DNA of 64,000 bases from the NCBI RefSeq assembly GCF_016862975.1, contig NZ_BONZ01000067.1:79758-143757 (forward strand), read 5' to 3'. The notes under the pieces were generated by a model. The model worked only from the letters and a program-made list of their open reading frames with translations, ran no database searches and had not been told where the DNA came from. The stretch's first letter is position 1. Every line of letters starts with the position of its first letter. Shown one piece after another: positions 50,563 to 59,725 of the stretch. This stretch comes from Rugosimonospora africana (GTDB lineage: Bacteria; Actinomycetota; Actinomycetes; Mycobacteriales; Micromonosporaceae). Position numbers and translations under genes: made by a program.

Positions 50563-50833
50563 CGCCGCCGGCTTCCGCTGCGCCGCCGGCTTGCGCTGTG
50601 CCGGCGTTTCGCTCTGCCGGCGGGGTACCCTCAGGCCATCGCGACCGTGTGGCAGGTCGCCGCACGACGGACCCGCCGCATCACGGACAACCGCATCACG
50701 GACCCGCCGCATCATGACCGGGCGCGGGTTCCAGGAGGAGGGCGAGGCGGCCAGCAAGTGGCGGCGGGCGCTGCTCACCGGACAACCGCACGACGGACCG
50801 CCGCATCACGGACCCGGTGCATCACAGGCCGGT
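50563..50833. repeat. Short tandem arrays in the 50458-50897 spacer
   Basis: Two 18-bp TGCGCCGCCGGCTT-type copies occur around 50563-50610. Units of 15-16 bp beginning CGCATCACGGAC or CGCACGACGGAC occur in two blocks (50661-50722 and 50783-50833). The 440-bp spacer has no convincing gene. Confidence 0.75.
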
Positions 50834-50897
50834 GATGACAGCGACACGAGACCCGCGACCACCCCTCGTCACGGCCGCGCCCGAGAGGAGCCGACAC

Positions 50898-51464
50898 GTG
50901 GACCCGATGACCGCCCTGGACGCCTCCGCTGCGCGCGTCCTCGACCTGGTCGGCCGGGCGGACCGTTCACTGTGGACGAGGCAGACACCGTGTCCGGAGT
51001 GGAACGTCCGCGAACTCATCGGGCACCTGCTCGCCGGCATGCTCGGCTACACCCGGATGCTGCACGGCGCACCCGCCACCGCCCTGCCGGAATTGGGGCG
51101 ACAGCAGGCGACCCTCGGCGGCGACGATCCGCTGTCCGCCGTCACCGACGCGGTCGACCAGCTGCGCGCCGCCTTCATCGAGCCCGGCGCCCTCGAGCGG
51201 ACCGTGCACCACCCGATGGGCGACCTGCCGGGCAGCTATCTGGTGCCGATGCAGACCGGCGAGAACGTCATCCACGGCTGGGACCTGGCCACCGCGCTCG
51301 GGGTGCCCGCGTCGATCGATGACGCCTTGGCCGAGTACACCTATCAGGTCTACGCCCAGGCGGCCGGCGGCCTGGCCGCGAGCGGCTACTTCGCGCAGCC
51401 GCGGCAGCCGGTTCCGGCCGGCGCCAGCCCGCAGGAACGGCTGCTGGCCCTGGTCGGTCGCTGA
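50898..51464 (+). CDS. TIGR03086-type metal-binding DinB/mycothiol maleylpyruvate isomerase-like protein
   Basis: A 188-residue DinB-fold protein of the actinobacterial TIGR03086 family. ASAARVLDLVGRADRSLWTRQTPCPEWNVRELIGHLLAGML opens the four-helix bundle and ENVIHGWDLATALG supplies the second metal-site half. I prefer GTG 50898 (GAGAGGAG upstream) over ATG 50907. Relatives use mycothiol or bind a metal of unknown role. It is a lone gene between repeats and the M48 gene. Confidence 0.83.
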   Translation: MDPMTALDASAARVLDLVGRADRSLWTRQTPCPEWNVRELIGHLLAGMLGYTRMLHGAPATALPELGRQQATLGGDDPLSAVTDAVDQLRAAFIEPGALERTVHHPMGDLPGSYLVPMQTGENVIHGWDLATALGVPASIDDALAEYTYQVYAQAAGGLAASGYFAQPRQPVPAGASPQERLLALVGR

Positions 51465-51567
51465 CCGCCCCCAGTTGTTGAGGTGGCGGCTGCACGGGCA
51501 CGATCCCTCGCCCGGTGGCTGAGAGTCACGATTTCATCGCGGTAGCGCCGAATAGCCTTGGCGATTC

Positions 51568-52869
51568 GTGGATCCGCCGGGAATGATGACCGCCGTGCCC
51601 GATCGAACTGCGCCCGCGGTTGGCGACCCGTGCCCCGAGTGCCGTGCTCCACTCGTCAGTGAGCGGCAGGCAATGCCGTGGTGCACCGCGTGCGAGTGGA
51701 ACCTTCCGGTCTACGAGCCTGAGCGGCGCCGGGCAGAATTGGGTTGGCGTTGGGTCGACCGGGCCACGCACCGGGTTGCGTACCGCTTGGCCACCCGTCA
51801 GTTCGCGGCACTGTCCGGTGCCGCCATCACCCGCCCCGGCTGGGGCGCGGTGCGAGTGGGCATGGTGGTCGCCGGAAGCATCTTCCTGGCGGCGATCGCC
51901 GCCATGGTGGTGGGTGGGGCCTACCTGACCGTGGCGTACTGGCCTCACCTGCCGGCGTTCCTCGGGCTCCTGTTGATACTGGTCGCGATAGGACTGCGCC
52001 CACGGCTGGGCAGGCTCGACAAGGATTCCGAACCCCTTGCCCGGCAGCAGGCAACCGCCCTGTTCGCACTGGTCGAGAAAGTGGCCGACGAGTTGGGGAC
52101 ACCGCGCCCGCACATCATCGTGCTGGACGAGCGGTTCAATGCCTCGTGCTCGACCGTCGGTCTGCGCCGGCGGCACGTGCTGCGGCTGGGCCTGCCGTTG
52201 TGGGCAGCGCTGCCACCACAGCAGCGAGTCGCGCTGCTCGGCCACGAACTCGGCCACTTGGCCAACGGCGACATGCGACGCGGGATACTCACGGGTATCC
52301 CGCTCGGCACGCTGGCGGCGCTCGACGACGTGACCCGCCCGTACCACGTGATCAGGCGCAGCCACGGCGACATCGCGGTCGCCGCGGCGATCGCCCGCCT
52401 CCTGCTCGGTGTCGTCAATCGGTTCGTCTGGTGCGGCTACGTCCTCACGGCGTGGATCACGCTCCGCGACGGCCAGAAGGCCGAGTACCTGGCCGATCAG
52501 CTGGCCGCCCGCGTCGCGGGCACGACGGCGGCGGCCGGCCTGATCGACACACTGGCGGCCAGCGACGGCATCACCACCGCCCTGCTGGCCGCGGCGCGAC
52601 GCGGCGGTACCGCGAACGCATGGCGGGCGGCGGCCGACCAGACCCGGCAGGCACTGGCCGAACGGATCGACCAACGACGCCAGTTGTCGGTCCGGGACCA
52701 GTCCTCGCTGTTCGCCACGCACCCGCCCGCCGGCCTGCGGGCGCGCCTCATCGAGTCGCGGCCGGAAACGCCGCCGAGCGTGGAACTGTCCGAGGCCGAC
52801 TCCGACCGGATCGACGAGGAACTGGCCCAGCGGTACAGCCGGCTCCAGCGGAATCTCGTACACGCCTGA
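51568..52869 (+). CDS. M48-family membrane metalloprotease with N-terminal zinc ribbon
   Basis: A 433-residue membrane peptidase related to HtpX/Ste24. HELGH (226-230) followed by LANGD is the zinc site, and KAEYLADQLAA gives the third ligand Glu. Two helices lie at about 96-120 and 126-145, with more hydrophobic segments near 270-300. Unusually the N terminus has CPEC..CTAC (22-25 and 39-42), a probable zinc ribbon. GTG 51568 is used; ATG 51583/51586 are alternatives. The role would be quality control of membrane proteins or a related task. Confidence 0.88.
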   Translation: MDPPGMMTAVPDRTAPAVGDPCPECRAPLVSERQAMPWCTACEWNLPVYEPERRRAELGWRWVDRATHRVAYRLATRQFAALSGAAITRPGWGAVRVGMVVAGSIFLAAIAAMVVGGAYLTVAYWPHLPAFLGLLLILVAIGLRPRLGRLDKDSEPLARQQATALFALVEKVADELGTPRPHIIVLDERFNASCSTVGLRRRHVLRLGLPLWAALPPQQRVALLGHELGHLANGDMRRGILTGIPLGTLAALDDVTRPYHVIRRSHGDIAVAAAIARLLLGVVNRFVWCGYVLTAWITLRDGQKAEYLADQLAARVAGTTAAAGLIDTLAASDGITTALLAAARRGGTANAWRAAADQTRQALAERIDQRRQLSVRDQSSLFATHPPAGLRARLIESRPETPPSVELSEADSDRIDEELAQRYSRLQRNLVHA

Positions 52870-52942
52870 ACCAGCGCGCCAGCATCGGCAGCGCGACCGC
52901 ACGTCCGGTGAGTCGGCGCCGACACTGACGGTGGGCACGGGC

Positions 52943-52971
52943 CGACCCGCGGTGGCACAGCCACCGGGTCG
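52943..52971 (+). terminator. Hairpin after the M48 gene
   Basis: CGACCC-GC-GGTGGC (52943-52956) pairs with GCCACC-GGGTCG (52960-52971), with a 2-base bulge and a 3-base loop. The rest of the 303-bp spacer has an AT-richer stretch at 53005-53045 with the direct repeat TGCAAC, probably the lyase promoter region. Confidence 0.6.
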
Positions 52972-53172
52972 AGGTCGCCGGATGAGCGGTGCCGGTGCAA
53001 CGAAAGCTGCAACTACGATCCTATTGACTGTCGTGGATATTGGTGCGAGGTTTTCCCGGAGGAAATCGCTTTCCACGCTCTCCTCCAAGCCGAACGGACA
53101 CCCACCTGCCGGCCCGGCGCACCCGCCCACCCGCCGGCAGGGCGTCCGATCCTGCCCACCGGAAGAGGTGAC

Positions 53173-55038
53173 ATGAGACTCGCACCCCACACGTCCCGCC
53201 GCCGTTGGTGGATTCTCGGGCTGACCGCGGGCCTGGCCGGGTTGACCGCGACGGCGGTACTCGGCCTGGGCTCGGCGGCCCAGGCGGCCACCCTGTTCAG
53301 CGACAATTTCGAGTCCGGACTGTCGAGCACCTGGTCGAAGTCCGGCGGCACCTGGGCCCTCGCCTCCGACGGCAGCCAGGTGCTGCGGGAGTCCAGCTCG
53401 ACCAGCGACCTGGCACGCGAATTCAACGGGTCGACGAGCTGGACCGACTACTCGCTGCAAGCCTCGGTCAAGTCGCTCGCTTTCGGCTCGTCCGACGGTC
53501 TGGTCGGCATCTCGGCCCGCGCGTCGAGCTCGTCGAAGTTCTACCGGCTGGCCCTGACCAGTTCCGGCCAGGCGGTGTTGCAGGCGTACGCGGGCAGCGC
53601 CAGCATCACCACACTGGGCAGCGCTTCGATCGGCGCGAGCACCGGCACCTGGTACACGCTGCGCATCGATGTCTCCGGCACGACCGTCACCGGCTACGTC
53701 AACGGCCAGCAGGTCGCGTCCGCGACCAACACGCTGGCCGGCAGCGGCCGGATCGGGATGCAGACCTTCCACGCCAGCGGCGAGTTCGACAACGTCGAGG
53801 TCACCTCGTCGGCCGGCGGTACCCCGTCCGGTTCGGCGAGCCCCACCCGACCGGCGAGCCCGAGCCCGACCCCCAGCCGCACGACGAGCCCCACGCCGCC
53901 GCCCAGTTCGAGTCCACCGCCGACCAGCCCGCCCCCGACGAACCCGCCCGGCAGCACCTTGTACGTGGCACCGAACGGTAGCGACAGTGCGGCCGGTACG
54001 CAGTCGGCCCCGACGACGCTCACCTCGGCCATCACCCGCATCGGCTCCGGCGGGACCATCTACCTGCGTGGCGGGACGTACAACTTCTCTCAGACGGTCA
54101 GCATCGCGACCGGCAACAACGGCACCTCAAGCGCCCGCAAGACGCTGTCCGCCTACCCGGGCGAGACCCCGGTGCTGAACTTCTCCGCGATGGCCGAGGC
54201 CGACGCCAACCGCGGGCTCGCCCTCAACGGGTCGTACTGGCACGTCTACGGCATCGTGGTCCAGAACGCCGGCGACAACGGAATCTTCGTCGGCGGCAGC
54301 AACAACGTCATCGAGCGGGTGGTCACCCACGGCAACCACGACACCGGGCTGCAGATCTCCCGCGCCGCGTCCGACACCCCGCAGAGCCAGTGGCCGTCCA
54401 ACAATCTCGTCATCAGCTCGGAGTCGTACGACAACGCCGACTCTGGCGGCGAGAACGCGGACGGCTTCGCGGCGAAGCTGACGTCCGGTCCCGGGAACAT
54501 CTTCCGGTACGACGTGTCCCACAACAACATCGACGACGGCTGGGACCTCTACACGAAGAACGACACCGGTCCGATCGGCCCGGTGACCATCGAGTACTCG
54601 CTCTCCTACAACCAGGGAACCCTGACCAACGGCACCCAGGCCGACAACGGCGACCGCAACGGCTTCAAGCTCGGCGGCGACGACATCGGGGTCAACCACA
54701 CCGTCCAGCACAACGTGGCGTACCACAACGGCAAGCACGGCTTCACCTACAACAGCAACCCGGGCTCGATGTCAATCTCGAACAATGTCAGCATCGACAA
54801 CGCCGACCGCAACTTCTCGTTCGACGAAGGCACCTCGACGTTCCGGAACAACACGTCGTGCCGGTTCAGCGTCGACGGGTCCAACGACAAGACCATCGGG
54901 GACGCGGACAGTTCGAACCAGTTCTGGACCGGTTCGAACGGGTCCCGGTGCACCACCTACAGCGGCGCGCTGGGCTGGTCGTTCGCCTCGGACGGCCACC
55001 TCGTCGTGACCTTCGGCGGCCGTCCGGTAACGCCGTAA
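53173..55038 (+). CDS. Secreted polysaccharide lyase family 9-type protein with N-terminal beta-sandwich domain
   Basis: A 621-residue exported protein. A long signal peptide (about 1-38, ending AAQA) is followed by a concanavalin-like domain (about 40-215: LFSDNFESGLSSTWSKSGGTWAL, GRIGMQTFHASGEFDNVEV), a Ser/Pro/Thr linker (about 217-257) and a right-handed beta-helix (260-621). The segments ENADGFAAKLTSGPGNIFRYDVSHNNIDDGWDLYTKN and NGDRNGFKLGGDD are typical of PL9 pectate/rhamnogalacturonan-type lyases. It would cleave uronic-acid polymers outside the cell; the exact polymer is unknown. A 14-bp-stem terminator follows. Confidence 0.87.
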   Translation: MRLAPHTSRRRWWILGLTAGLAGLTATAVLGLGSAAQAATLFSDNFESGLSSTWSKSGGTWALASDGSQVLRESSSTSDLAREFNGSTSWTDYSLQASVKSLAFGSSDGLVGISARASSSSKFYRLALTSSGQAVLQAYAGSASITTLGSASIGASTGTWYTLRIDVSGTTVTGYVNGQQVASATNTLAGSGRIGMQTFHASGEFDNVEVTSSAGGTPSGSASPTRPASPSPTPSRTTSPTPPPSSSPPPTSPPPTNPPGSTLYVAPNGSDSAAGTQSAPTTLTSAITRIGSGGTIYLRGGTYNFSQTVSIATGNNGTSSARKTLSAYPGETPVLNFSAMAEADANRGLALNGSYWHVYGIVVQNAGDNGIFVGGSNNVIERVVTHGNHDTGLQISRAASDTPQSQWPSNNLVISSESYDNADSGGENADGFAAKLTSGPGNIFRYDVSHNNIDDGWDLYTKNDTGPIGPVTIEYSLSYNQGTLTNGTQADNGDRNGFKLGGDDIGVNHTVQHNVAYHNGKHGFTYNSNPGSMSISNNVSIDNADRNFSFDEGTSTFRNNTSCRFSVDGSNDKTIGDADSSNQFWTGSNGSRCTTYSGALGWSFASDGHLVVTFGGRPVTP

Positions 55039-55053
55039 TCCGGTTCACCGCAG

Positions 55054-55088
55054 CCGGCCGGGCAGCCCGATCGAGGCTGTCCGGCCGG
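55054..55088 (+). terminator. Intrinsic terminator after the lyase gene
   Basis: CCGGCCGGGCAGCC (55054-55067) pairs with GGCTGTCCGGCCGG (55075-55088) over 14 bp with one G-U pair and a 7-base loop. Confidence 0.85.
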
Positions 55089-55123
55089 GCGGGTGTCGCT
55101 CAACGGGGCGCCGGCCGGAGAGC

Positions 55124-56716
55124 TCAGGCGGCGGGACGGGCGAGGCGGGCGTTGACCGGTTCAACGGGTACCAGCCGGTTGGTGCACGCAGCCGTCGCCG
55201 CACCGGTCTCGGGCAGCACGATCAGTGACGCGGCGGCCCCCGGCCCGGCTCCCGGGTGCCCGTAGCGATTCTTCGTCCCGTTGACCAGCCAGCCCAGACC
55301 CACGCTCGCGCCGGAGGGCTGTGCCACCTGCGGGCGCAGTGCTTCCCGGGCGAGTTCGCCGGGCAGCAGGGACGCCCAGGTCAGGCCGAAGCGTACGAGG
55401 TCGGCCGCGGTGCTCCACAAGCCACCGGCGGCGGGCATGGTGCACACCTGGCCCGGTGCCCGGACGAAGACGCCGTCCTCGGTGAGGCTGTGACCGGTGA
55501 CCGCGGCGGCCCGCGGCCAGCTCGCCGGAAACCCCGAACCGCTCATGCCGAGCGGCTCCAGCACCAGGCGGGTCGCGGCCTCCGGGTACGGGACGCCGGT
55601 GATGTCGGCGATGAGTTGCCCGAGGACGGCGTACCCGACGTTGCCCGGCACCAGGCAGCCGCGGCGGTTGTCGCAGGGGACGGTCGCGCCAAGCAGAGCG
55701 AGCGGATCGGGTACCTCGTCGGCGTACTGCCCGGCCGGGCCGCTCACGCCGCCGGTGTGGGTCAGCAACTCCCGTACCGTGACGACGTCGTCGGCGAGCC
55801 GGACGGCGCGCAGGTACTCGTTGGCCGGCCCATCGAGTTCGACGTCTCCGCCCGCGACGAGCCGCAGTACGGCGGTCGAGGTGATCAGCTTGGTCACGCC
55901 GTAGACCGGGAACCGGTGATCGGGGCGCAGCGCCTCGTTCCGGTCGAGGTCCGCCCAGCCGCGGACCACCGTCCACGGTGTCGCGGTCCCACCGTCCCGG
56001 TCGCCGCCATCCCGGTCAGCACCATCCCGGTCACCACCGACCCCGTCAGCACCGGCCAGTACCAGGCCGACCAGACCCAAATCGGAGAACGACTCCTCGG
56101 CCACCCGTACCGCCCGGTCGGGCGCGTCACCGGAGAGCTGAGTGGCGGCGGCGGTCCGCTTGTCGGTGAGTCGCTGGTCGGTGAGTCGCTGGTCTTTCAC
56201 TCGCTGGTCGGTGACCCGCGCGCCCGACGGGTACACGCGCAGCATCGTCAGCAGGTGGGGCGAGTCGGCCGCGGTCGCGGCCTCGATGCGCAGGTCGGCG
56301 ATCCGCGCGCGGACGGCCACCTCGGTGGCACGGGAGACGATGAGATCGTCCCGCAGCCGGGTGGCCACGGAGCGCAGCGTCCGGACCAGCGTGTCGGCCG
56401 GGACCAGGGCGAGGTAGCGGTCGTCGAAGTGCTCGCTCAGCTCGTTCGCGTCGGGCGCCGTCCAGGCCGGGTCGCCAGCCTCCCGGAACCGCTCGGTCAC
56501 CCAGCGCACGTGCGTGAGGGCACGGCTCGGCCGGTTTTCGGCCGCCTCGATGGCTGCCTTGAGCGATGCCCAACTGGTGCGCCCGTGCTCGCGGGCGATG
56601 GACAGTTGGGCATCGTGCAGGCTGGTGAACTCGCCGTCGGCGAGGCGTCGCTTCGCCTCGATCTTCAGGTACCGCAGACTGGGCCGGTCGGGCAGCGCGC
56701 GGAATTGCTCGGACAT
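55124..56716 (-). CDS. Serine-hydrolase-fold protein lacking the catalytic serine
   Basis: A 530-residue cytoplasmic-looking protein. Residues 1-60 form an ankyrin-type or DUF N-terminal segment (SLRYLKIEAKRRLADGEFTSLHDAQLSIAREHG), followed by a spacer with two low-complexity stretches (QRLTDQRLTDKR near 180; GDRDGADRDGGDRDGG near 235) from short DNA repeats at about 55990-56050 and 56160-56220. The beta-lactamase-like domain (245-530) has G273-V-T-K276 where S-x-x-K is expected, and PGN in place of Y-x-N, but keeps HPGAGPG. The nucleophile is therefore missing (codon GGC). It is divergent from the LAL regulator. Confidence 0.82.
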   Translation of the reverse strand: MSEQFRALPDRPSLRYLKIEAKRRLADGEFTSLHDAQLSIAREHGRTSWASLKAAIEAAENRPSRALTHVRWVTERFREAGDPAWTAPDANELSEHFDDRYLALVPADTLVRTLRSVATRLRDDLIVSRATEVAVRARIADLRIEAATAADSPHLLTMLRVYPSGARVTDQRVKDQRLTDQRLTDKRTAAATQLSGDAPDRAVRVAEESFSDLGLVGLVLAGADGVGGDRDGADRDGGDRDGGTATPWTVVRGWADLDRNEALRPDHRFPVYGVTKLITSTAVLRLVAGGDVELDGPANEYLRAVRLADDVVTVRELLTHTGGVSGPAGQYADEVPDPLALLGATVPCDNRRGCLVPGNVGYAVLGQLIADITGVPYPEAATRLVLEPLGMSGSGFPASWPRAAAVTGHSLTEDGVFVRAPGQVCTMPAAGGLWSTAADLVRFGLTWASLLPGELAREALRPQVAQPSGASVGLGWLVNGTKNRYGHPGAGPGAAASLIVLPETGAATAACTNRLVPVEPVNARLARPAA

Positions 56717-56882
56717 GGCAGTCCTTCCTCAGCGCCCGCGGGTCCGCGACATCGGGCCGGAAAGACGTGCCGTCAGTGGTCAACGAAACCGGTGAGCTTG
56801 CAGCCCTGCCCGCGGACCCAGCGGCGGCCGGAAACCGCCGTGCCACAGTGTAGCGTGTCCCCGGCTCCGGCTCCCGCGCTGC

Positions 56883-56936
56883 GGCAGCGGCAGCGGCAGC
56901 GGCAGCGGCAGCGGCAGCGGCAGCGGCAGCGGCAGC
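56883..56936. repeat. (GGCAGC)9 microsatellite
   Basis: Nine perfect hexanucleotide copies in the 348-bp divergent spacer between the serine-hydrolase-like gene and the LAL regulator gene. On the minus strand it reads GCTGCC. It lies between the two start codons but outside both genes. Confidence 0.93.
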
Positions 56937-56941
56937 GAAGC

Positions 56942-56971
56942 TTGACTGACACCTGACAGGTCAGCGGTATT
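56942..56971 (+). promoter_or_regulatory. Candidate promoter and operator of the LAL regulator
   Basis: TTGACT (56942-56947) and GGTATT (56966-56971) are 18 bp apart, and the palindrome ACCTG-A-CAGGT (56951-56961) lies between them, in the spacer upstream of the LAL gene. Confidence 0.35.
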
Positions 56972-57064
56972 GACCCATCGGGCCATCGATGAGTGACCAT
57001 TGACTACCGGTCATGCAGCCATTCTGAGGATGTCGGCGACAGATCGACGTGGGAGGCCATCGCG

Positions 57065-59638
57065 GTGCGTCAGTGGCCGTTGGAAGGACGCGGGTCGGAG
57101 TTGGTGTCCGTACGCGAGGCATTTTCCGGGTCGGCGGTCAACGCCGTGCTGGTACGCGCCGCGGCGGGGATGGGCAAGACTCGGCTGACCCGGGAGGCGT
57201 TGCACGGCCTGGACTGCCGGACCGAATGGGTAGCGGCCACCCGGGCTGCCACAAGCATTCCCTTCGGCGCGTTGGCTCACCTGCTTCCCGACGACGTACA
57301 GCCGTCAGCCATGCCGGTCGGCTTCGTCCGCGCGGTGTGCTCGCGGGTCGCCGGATGGGGCGGCAGAACGAAGGTCGCGATCGGTGTCGACGACGCTCAT
57401 CTGCTTGACGACGCGTCGAGCACGGTGATCGCTAACCTGGTTGCCGCCGGGGCGGCGTTCGTGGTGCTGACGGCGCGTACCGGGGAGCCGCTGGCCGATT
57501 GCCTGGCCCGGCTGGGCAAGGAGGGCGAGGCCACGATCCTGGACCTGTGCCCTCTGTCCAGTGGGGTGATCGACCGGTTGATTGATCATGACACGGGCGG
57601 TCGGATCGACGCCGCGAACCGCCGTCGCCTGCGCGCCGCTGCCCGAGGCAATCCACTGGCGCTTCGCGAGTTGTTGCACGGCGCGGTGCCCGGCGGGCTC
57701 ACCGACCTGGTGTCGTCCCGGTTGGACGGACTGGATCCGGCTACCCGGCACGTGGTCGAGATGGTGGCCTGCGGCGAACCGGTACCACTGGGTTTCTTGG
57801 AGCGGCAGGTCGGTCTTCCGGCGGTGACCGCCGCGGAGGACAGCGGCCTGGTGGTGTGTGAGAAGTCCGGTGCCCGGGTCCAGGCCCGTCTGGACCATCC
57901 CTTGTTCGGTGAGGTCATGCGGGCGCGGATGGGCGCCGCGCGTTCCCGTCGGGTCTACCGGGATTTGGCCGGACAGCTGTTGAGTACTCCGATGCGGCGG
58001 CGTGAGGACACGCTGCGGGCGGCGCTGTGGCAGGTCGAGTCGGGCCAGATCGTGCGACCGGATCTGGTACGGGAGGGGGCTCGGCAAGCCATCGGCCGGG
58101 CCGGACTGGTACTGGCCGAGCGGCTGGCGAGGGCGGCACGCGAGGCGGAACCGGGTGCGGAGACCGACTGGCTGTTAGCTGAGATCCTGGAGTACCAGGG
58201 GCGCAGCGATGAGGCCACCGACCTGGTGCCGGCGACCCCGCCCGCACAGTTGACCGACCGGATCCGCTGGGCGGTGACTCGCGCGGACGGGCTCTACTGG
58301 GCCTACGGCAACCTGGCCGGTGCCGCACAGGCGCTGGATACCGCGGCCGGACAGACCACGATCGAGGGCGCTCGGGCGTTCATCCTCTTCTTCGCGGGTC
58401 GCTGCCCGGATGCGGTTCAGACCGCCCGCGAGGTACTGGACCGTGAGGACAGCGACCCGCAGGGAGTGGTCTGGGCAGCCGCCGCGGGTACGGCGTCGCT
58501 GGGTTTCCTTGGTCGGATCGACGAGGCCGAGCAGGTTCGCACGCGGGGCAACTCGGTCGCGGCCGCTCACATGGCTGCGCTGCCGTGGGGTGCGTTCCAG
58601 ATCGAGATCGGCGCGTGCCTGGCCTATCTCGCCTGCGGGTACCCGCGCACAGCCGCCGCCATCGCGGCCGATGGATACGACGCCGCGGTGCGAAGCGGAG
58701 TTCCGATGATGGTGAGCGGGTGGGCGCTCTACCGTGGCATGGCCGCGGCCACGCAGGGCGACCTGAGCCACGCCGACGTGTTACTGGCCGAGGCGCTCGC
58801 CGGCTTCGACCGCACCGACACGTTCCGGCTGCGCCGCTGCTGCCTGGCCGCGGGGGCATGGGTCCAGGCCATGCGCGGCCGCGGCCCGGCCGCGAGCGAC
58901 CTGATGGCCCAAGCCGACCGGCTCGACAACGGAACCAACCAGATCTTCGCCGCCTGGATCGACACCTGGCGGGCCTGGGTCGCGCAGGCATGCGGAGACA
59001 CCGCCGCCGCCACGGAACACGCCACGCGCGCCGCTGACCTGGCGACGGCGGCAGGCATGCCTGGTGTGGCGGCGATGGCCCGGTACGACGTGGTTCGTCT
59101 CGGCGGCGCCGTCGACCCGGCCCAGATCATCGCCCCGCCGCAGGCCGCACCCACGACAGCCGCAGTGCCCGCGACAGCGGCCGCGTTCGCCGCCACACGC
59201 GCGCTTTCCGAGGCCGGCGGGGCCGCGCTGGCCGAAGCCGCCGACGGCATGGAACGGCTCGGCTACCACCTGCACGCCGCGGAGCTTGCTACCGCCGCGG
59301 CGCGAGCGCTCCGGCGGGCCGGGAACCGCGGCCGGTCCGGGCTGGCCACCGCCAACGCCGCCGCGCTGCGTGCCCGATGCCCGGACGCCCGCACCCCGAT
59401 GGTGGCCCACGACGATCTCAGCGACCTGCTCACCGCTCGCGAGCGGCAGGTCGCCCTGCTGGCGAGTCGGCACACCAGCCGACACATCGCCCAGCGGCTC
59501 GGCCTGGCCGTGGCCACCGTCAACAACACTCTTGCCCGCGCGTACACGAAGCTGGGCGTCACCGGACGCGAAGAGTTGCGCGCACTGCTCGGGATCGACG
59601 ACGACTGCCCCGACGCAGGGCGGGAGTCGGGCGGGTGA
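57065..59638 (+). CDS. Large ATP-binding LuxR (LAL) transcriptional regulator
   Basis: An 857-residue protein. The N-terminal ATPase begins about residue 5; Walker A reads AAAGMGKT (32-39), with the first Gly of the consensus replaced, and Walker B is VAIGVDDAHLLD. A long helical/TPR-like middle follows. The C-terminal HTH is LTARERQVALLASRHTSRHIAQRLGLAVATVNNTLARAYTKLGVTGREEL. GTG at 57065 has GGGAGG upstream. LAL proteins activate sugar or secondary-metabolite genes on ligand and ATP binding; the target is unknown. A 14-bp-stem terminator follows. Confidence 0.9.
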   Translation: MRQWPLEGRGSELVSVREAFSGSAVNAVLVRAAAGMGKTRLTREALHGLDCRTEWVAATRAATSIPFGALAHLLPDDVQPSAMPVGFVRAVCSRVAGWGGRTKVAIGVDDAHLLDDASSTVIANLVAAGAAFVVLTARTGEPLADCLARLGKEGEATILDLCPLSSGVIDRLIDHDTGGRIDAANRRRLRAAARGNPLALRELLHGAVPGGLTDLVSSRLDGLDPATRHVVEMVACGEPVPLGFLERQVGLPAVTAAEDSGLVVCEKSGARVQARLDHPLFGEVMRARMGAARSRRVYRDLAGQLLSTPMRRREDTLRAALWQVESGQIVRPDLVREGARQAIGRAGLVLAERLARAAREAEPGAETDWLLAEILEYQGRSDEATDLVPATPPAQLTDRIRWAVTRADGLYWAYGNLAGAAQALDTAAGQTTIEGARAFILFFAGRCPDAVQTAREVLDREDSDPQGVVWAAAAGTASLGFLGRIDEAEQVRTRGNSVAAAHMAALPWGAFQIEIGACLAYLACGYPRTAAAIAADGYDAAVRSGVPMMVSGWALYRGMAAATQGDLSHADVLLAEALAGFDRTDTFRLRRCCLAAGAWVQAMRGRGPAASDLMAQADRLDNGTNQIFAAWIDTWRAWVAQACGDTAAATEHATRAADLATAAGMPGVAAMARYDVVRLGGAVDPAQIIAPPQAAPTTAAVPATAAAFAATRALSEAGGAALAEAADGMERLGYHLHAAELATAAARALRRAGNRGRSGLATANAAALRARCPDARTPMVAHDDLSDLLTARERQVALLASRHTSRHIAQRLGLAVATVNNTLARAYTKLGVTGREELRALLGIDDDCPDAGRESGG

Positions 59639-59674
59639 CCTTCGCCGTTTGCCTTCGCCGTCTGCCCGACGGCG

Positions 59675-59716
59675 CACCGCGGCCCTCGGCCAGAAGCCCG
59701 GTCGAGGGCCGCGGTG
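59675..59716 (+). terminator. Intrinsic terminator after the LAL gene
   Basis: CACCGCGGCCCTCG (59675-59688) and CGAGGGCCGCGGTG (59703-59716) form a perfect 14-bp stem with a 14-base loop. Confidence 0.85.
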
Positions 59717-59725
59717 AGGTGCTCC

